A stretch of DNA of 53,489 bases from Desulfuromonadales bacterium (GTDB taxonomy: Bacteria; Desulfobacterota; Desulfuromonadia; Desulfuromonadales; Syntrophotaleaceae): positions 1 through 53,489 of the forward strand of contig PWVL01000005.1 in assembly GCA_003561875.1 (NCBI GenBank), read 5' to 3'. Below, piece after piece: positions 52,772 to 53,489 of this stretch. The translations under genes were made by a program, and so were the position numbers. The notes under the pieces were generated by a model. It had not been told where the DNA came from and made no database searches. It saw nothing but the letters and a program-made list of their open reading frames with translations. Within the stretch, counting starts at the first letter, position 1. Every line of letters begins with the position of its first letter.

Positions 52772-52969
52772 TCAGGTTCCTTTTCTTCCCGGGCTCCGCT
52801 CGGACAATCGCGATCCGGCCGAGACCGGTACCATCGGTTGACCGTTGCAGCTCAGCTCGGCGTCGCATGCTGTGCAGCAGACGTCCCCTTTACAGACCTT
52901 GGTGACGGTCAGTTCGATTTCATACTCGCCTGCCTTTCCGATGAAGACATCACCATCTTGTAAACGCAT
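52772..52969 (-). CDS. Small Cys-rich hypothetical protein, putative metal binding
   Basis: MRLQDGDVFIGKAGEYEIELTVTKVCKGDVCCTACDAELSCNGQPMVPV...; AAAGGAGCAGAACG-ATG gives a strong RBS. Confidence 0.7.
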   Translation of the reverse strand: MRLQDGDVFIGKAGEYEIELTVTKVCKGDVCCTACDAELSCNGQPMVPVSAGSRLSERSPGRKGT

Positions 52970-53086
52970 CGTTCTGCTCCTTTCTGTTGAAGGCCTCCTC
53001 CCGAGCCTCTTACCTGCAGTATAGCTTGGGTCGCAGGGTTGGCAACCGGCGCGGGCTGTCTGGTCGCACCGGTGAAGCTCGTTTTG

Positions 53087-53116
53087 CTGAAAACGTCGCT
53101 TCTGAAAACGTCGCTT
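53087..53116. repeat. 15-bp perfect tandem duplication
   Basis: CTGAAAACGTCGCTT x2. Confidence 0.9.
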
Positions 53117-53489
53117 CTCTAGGAAGACATCCCTCTTTGTGAGATTTTTCCAAGCCCTGGAACGTTGGTCGCTATGGGCGGAGACGGCGCCAGACAGGAA
53201 TGCGAAGGAAGTGGGGCGGGCGGAAAATCATTTCTTTTTTATAAGAAAATTTTGCGATCGAAAAAAGAGTATGGCAAATCGATTGCTCAAGTGGGCTGGA
53301 CACGGCATGGATATATTTGTCGATAAGATGGGTAAAAATTTTGGAAGTTGAAACTGTCTGCCGGACTTCCCCGGCACGTGATGTCTGCTAGTCTGGTTTT
53401 CATCCGGAAACGGCCCTTTTCCGCTGTAGCGGCGTCAATCTGCAGGTTTGCTTGTGACTCGGACCATCCCTGGCCCTCGCCCTTCGGGC

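Overview
The window is a gene-dense, mostly housekeeping segment of a bacterial chromosome. Gene content and order (DUF177-rpmF-plsX-fabHDG-acpP-fabF-rpiB-glyA-dCMP deaminase-nrdR-ribDEBAH-nusB, plus a PxxKW Cys-rich protein) suggest a Desulfuromonadales/Geobacter/Pelobacter-like organism; this taxonomy is inference. Recognisable blocks: purN/purM, rimI, pyrK-pyrD, a DHH-CBS-nucleotidyltransferase fusion, scpA-scpB-rluB, a TPR gene with an ExeA-like ATPase, mutL-miaA-hfq, pgsA-like, phosphohexomutase, EVE and AsmA proteins, a cold-shock protein, a PAS-GGDEF cyclase, mazG, the fatty-acid/riboflavin superoperon, hom, trmL, metY, an NFACT protein, HU, bioB-bioD-bioA, a nicotinamidase and purB. 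I see no phage, IS transposase, CRISPR array, rRNA or tRNA gene, and no multi-gene novel defence system. The most interesting signals are non-coding: (1) a 10-bp inverted repeat of BirA-operator type overlapping an exact-consensus sigma70 promoter upstream of bioB, followed by a strongly structured ~160-nt leader; (2) a compact three-way-junction RNA candidate with a GEMM-I-like GNRA/GACGCAAA core near the GGDEF gene; (3) a promoter plus long-range hairpin in the fabF leader; (4) a perfect 18-bp palindrome between fabG and acpP; (5) several short Cys-rich or very small ORFs. All calls are by eye, with no database search or folding software.
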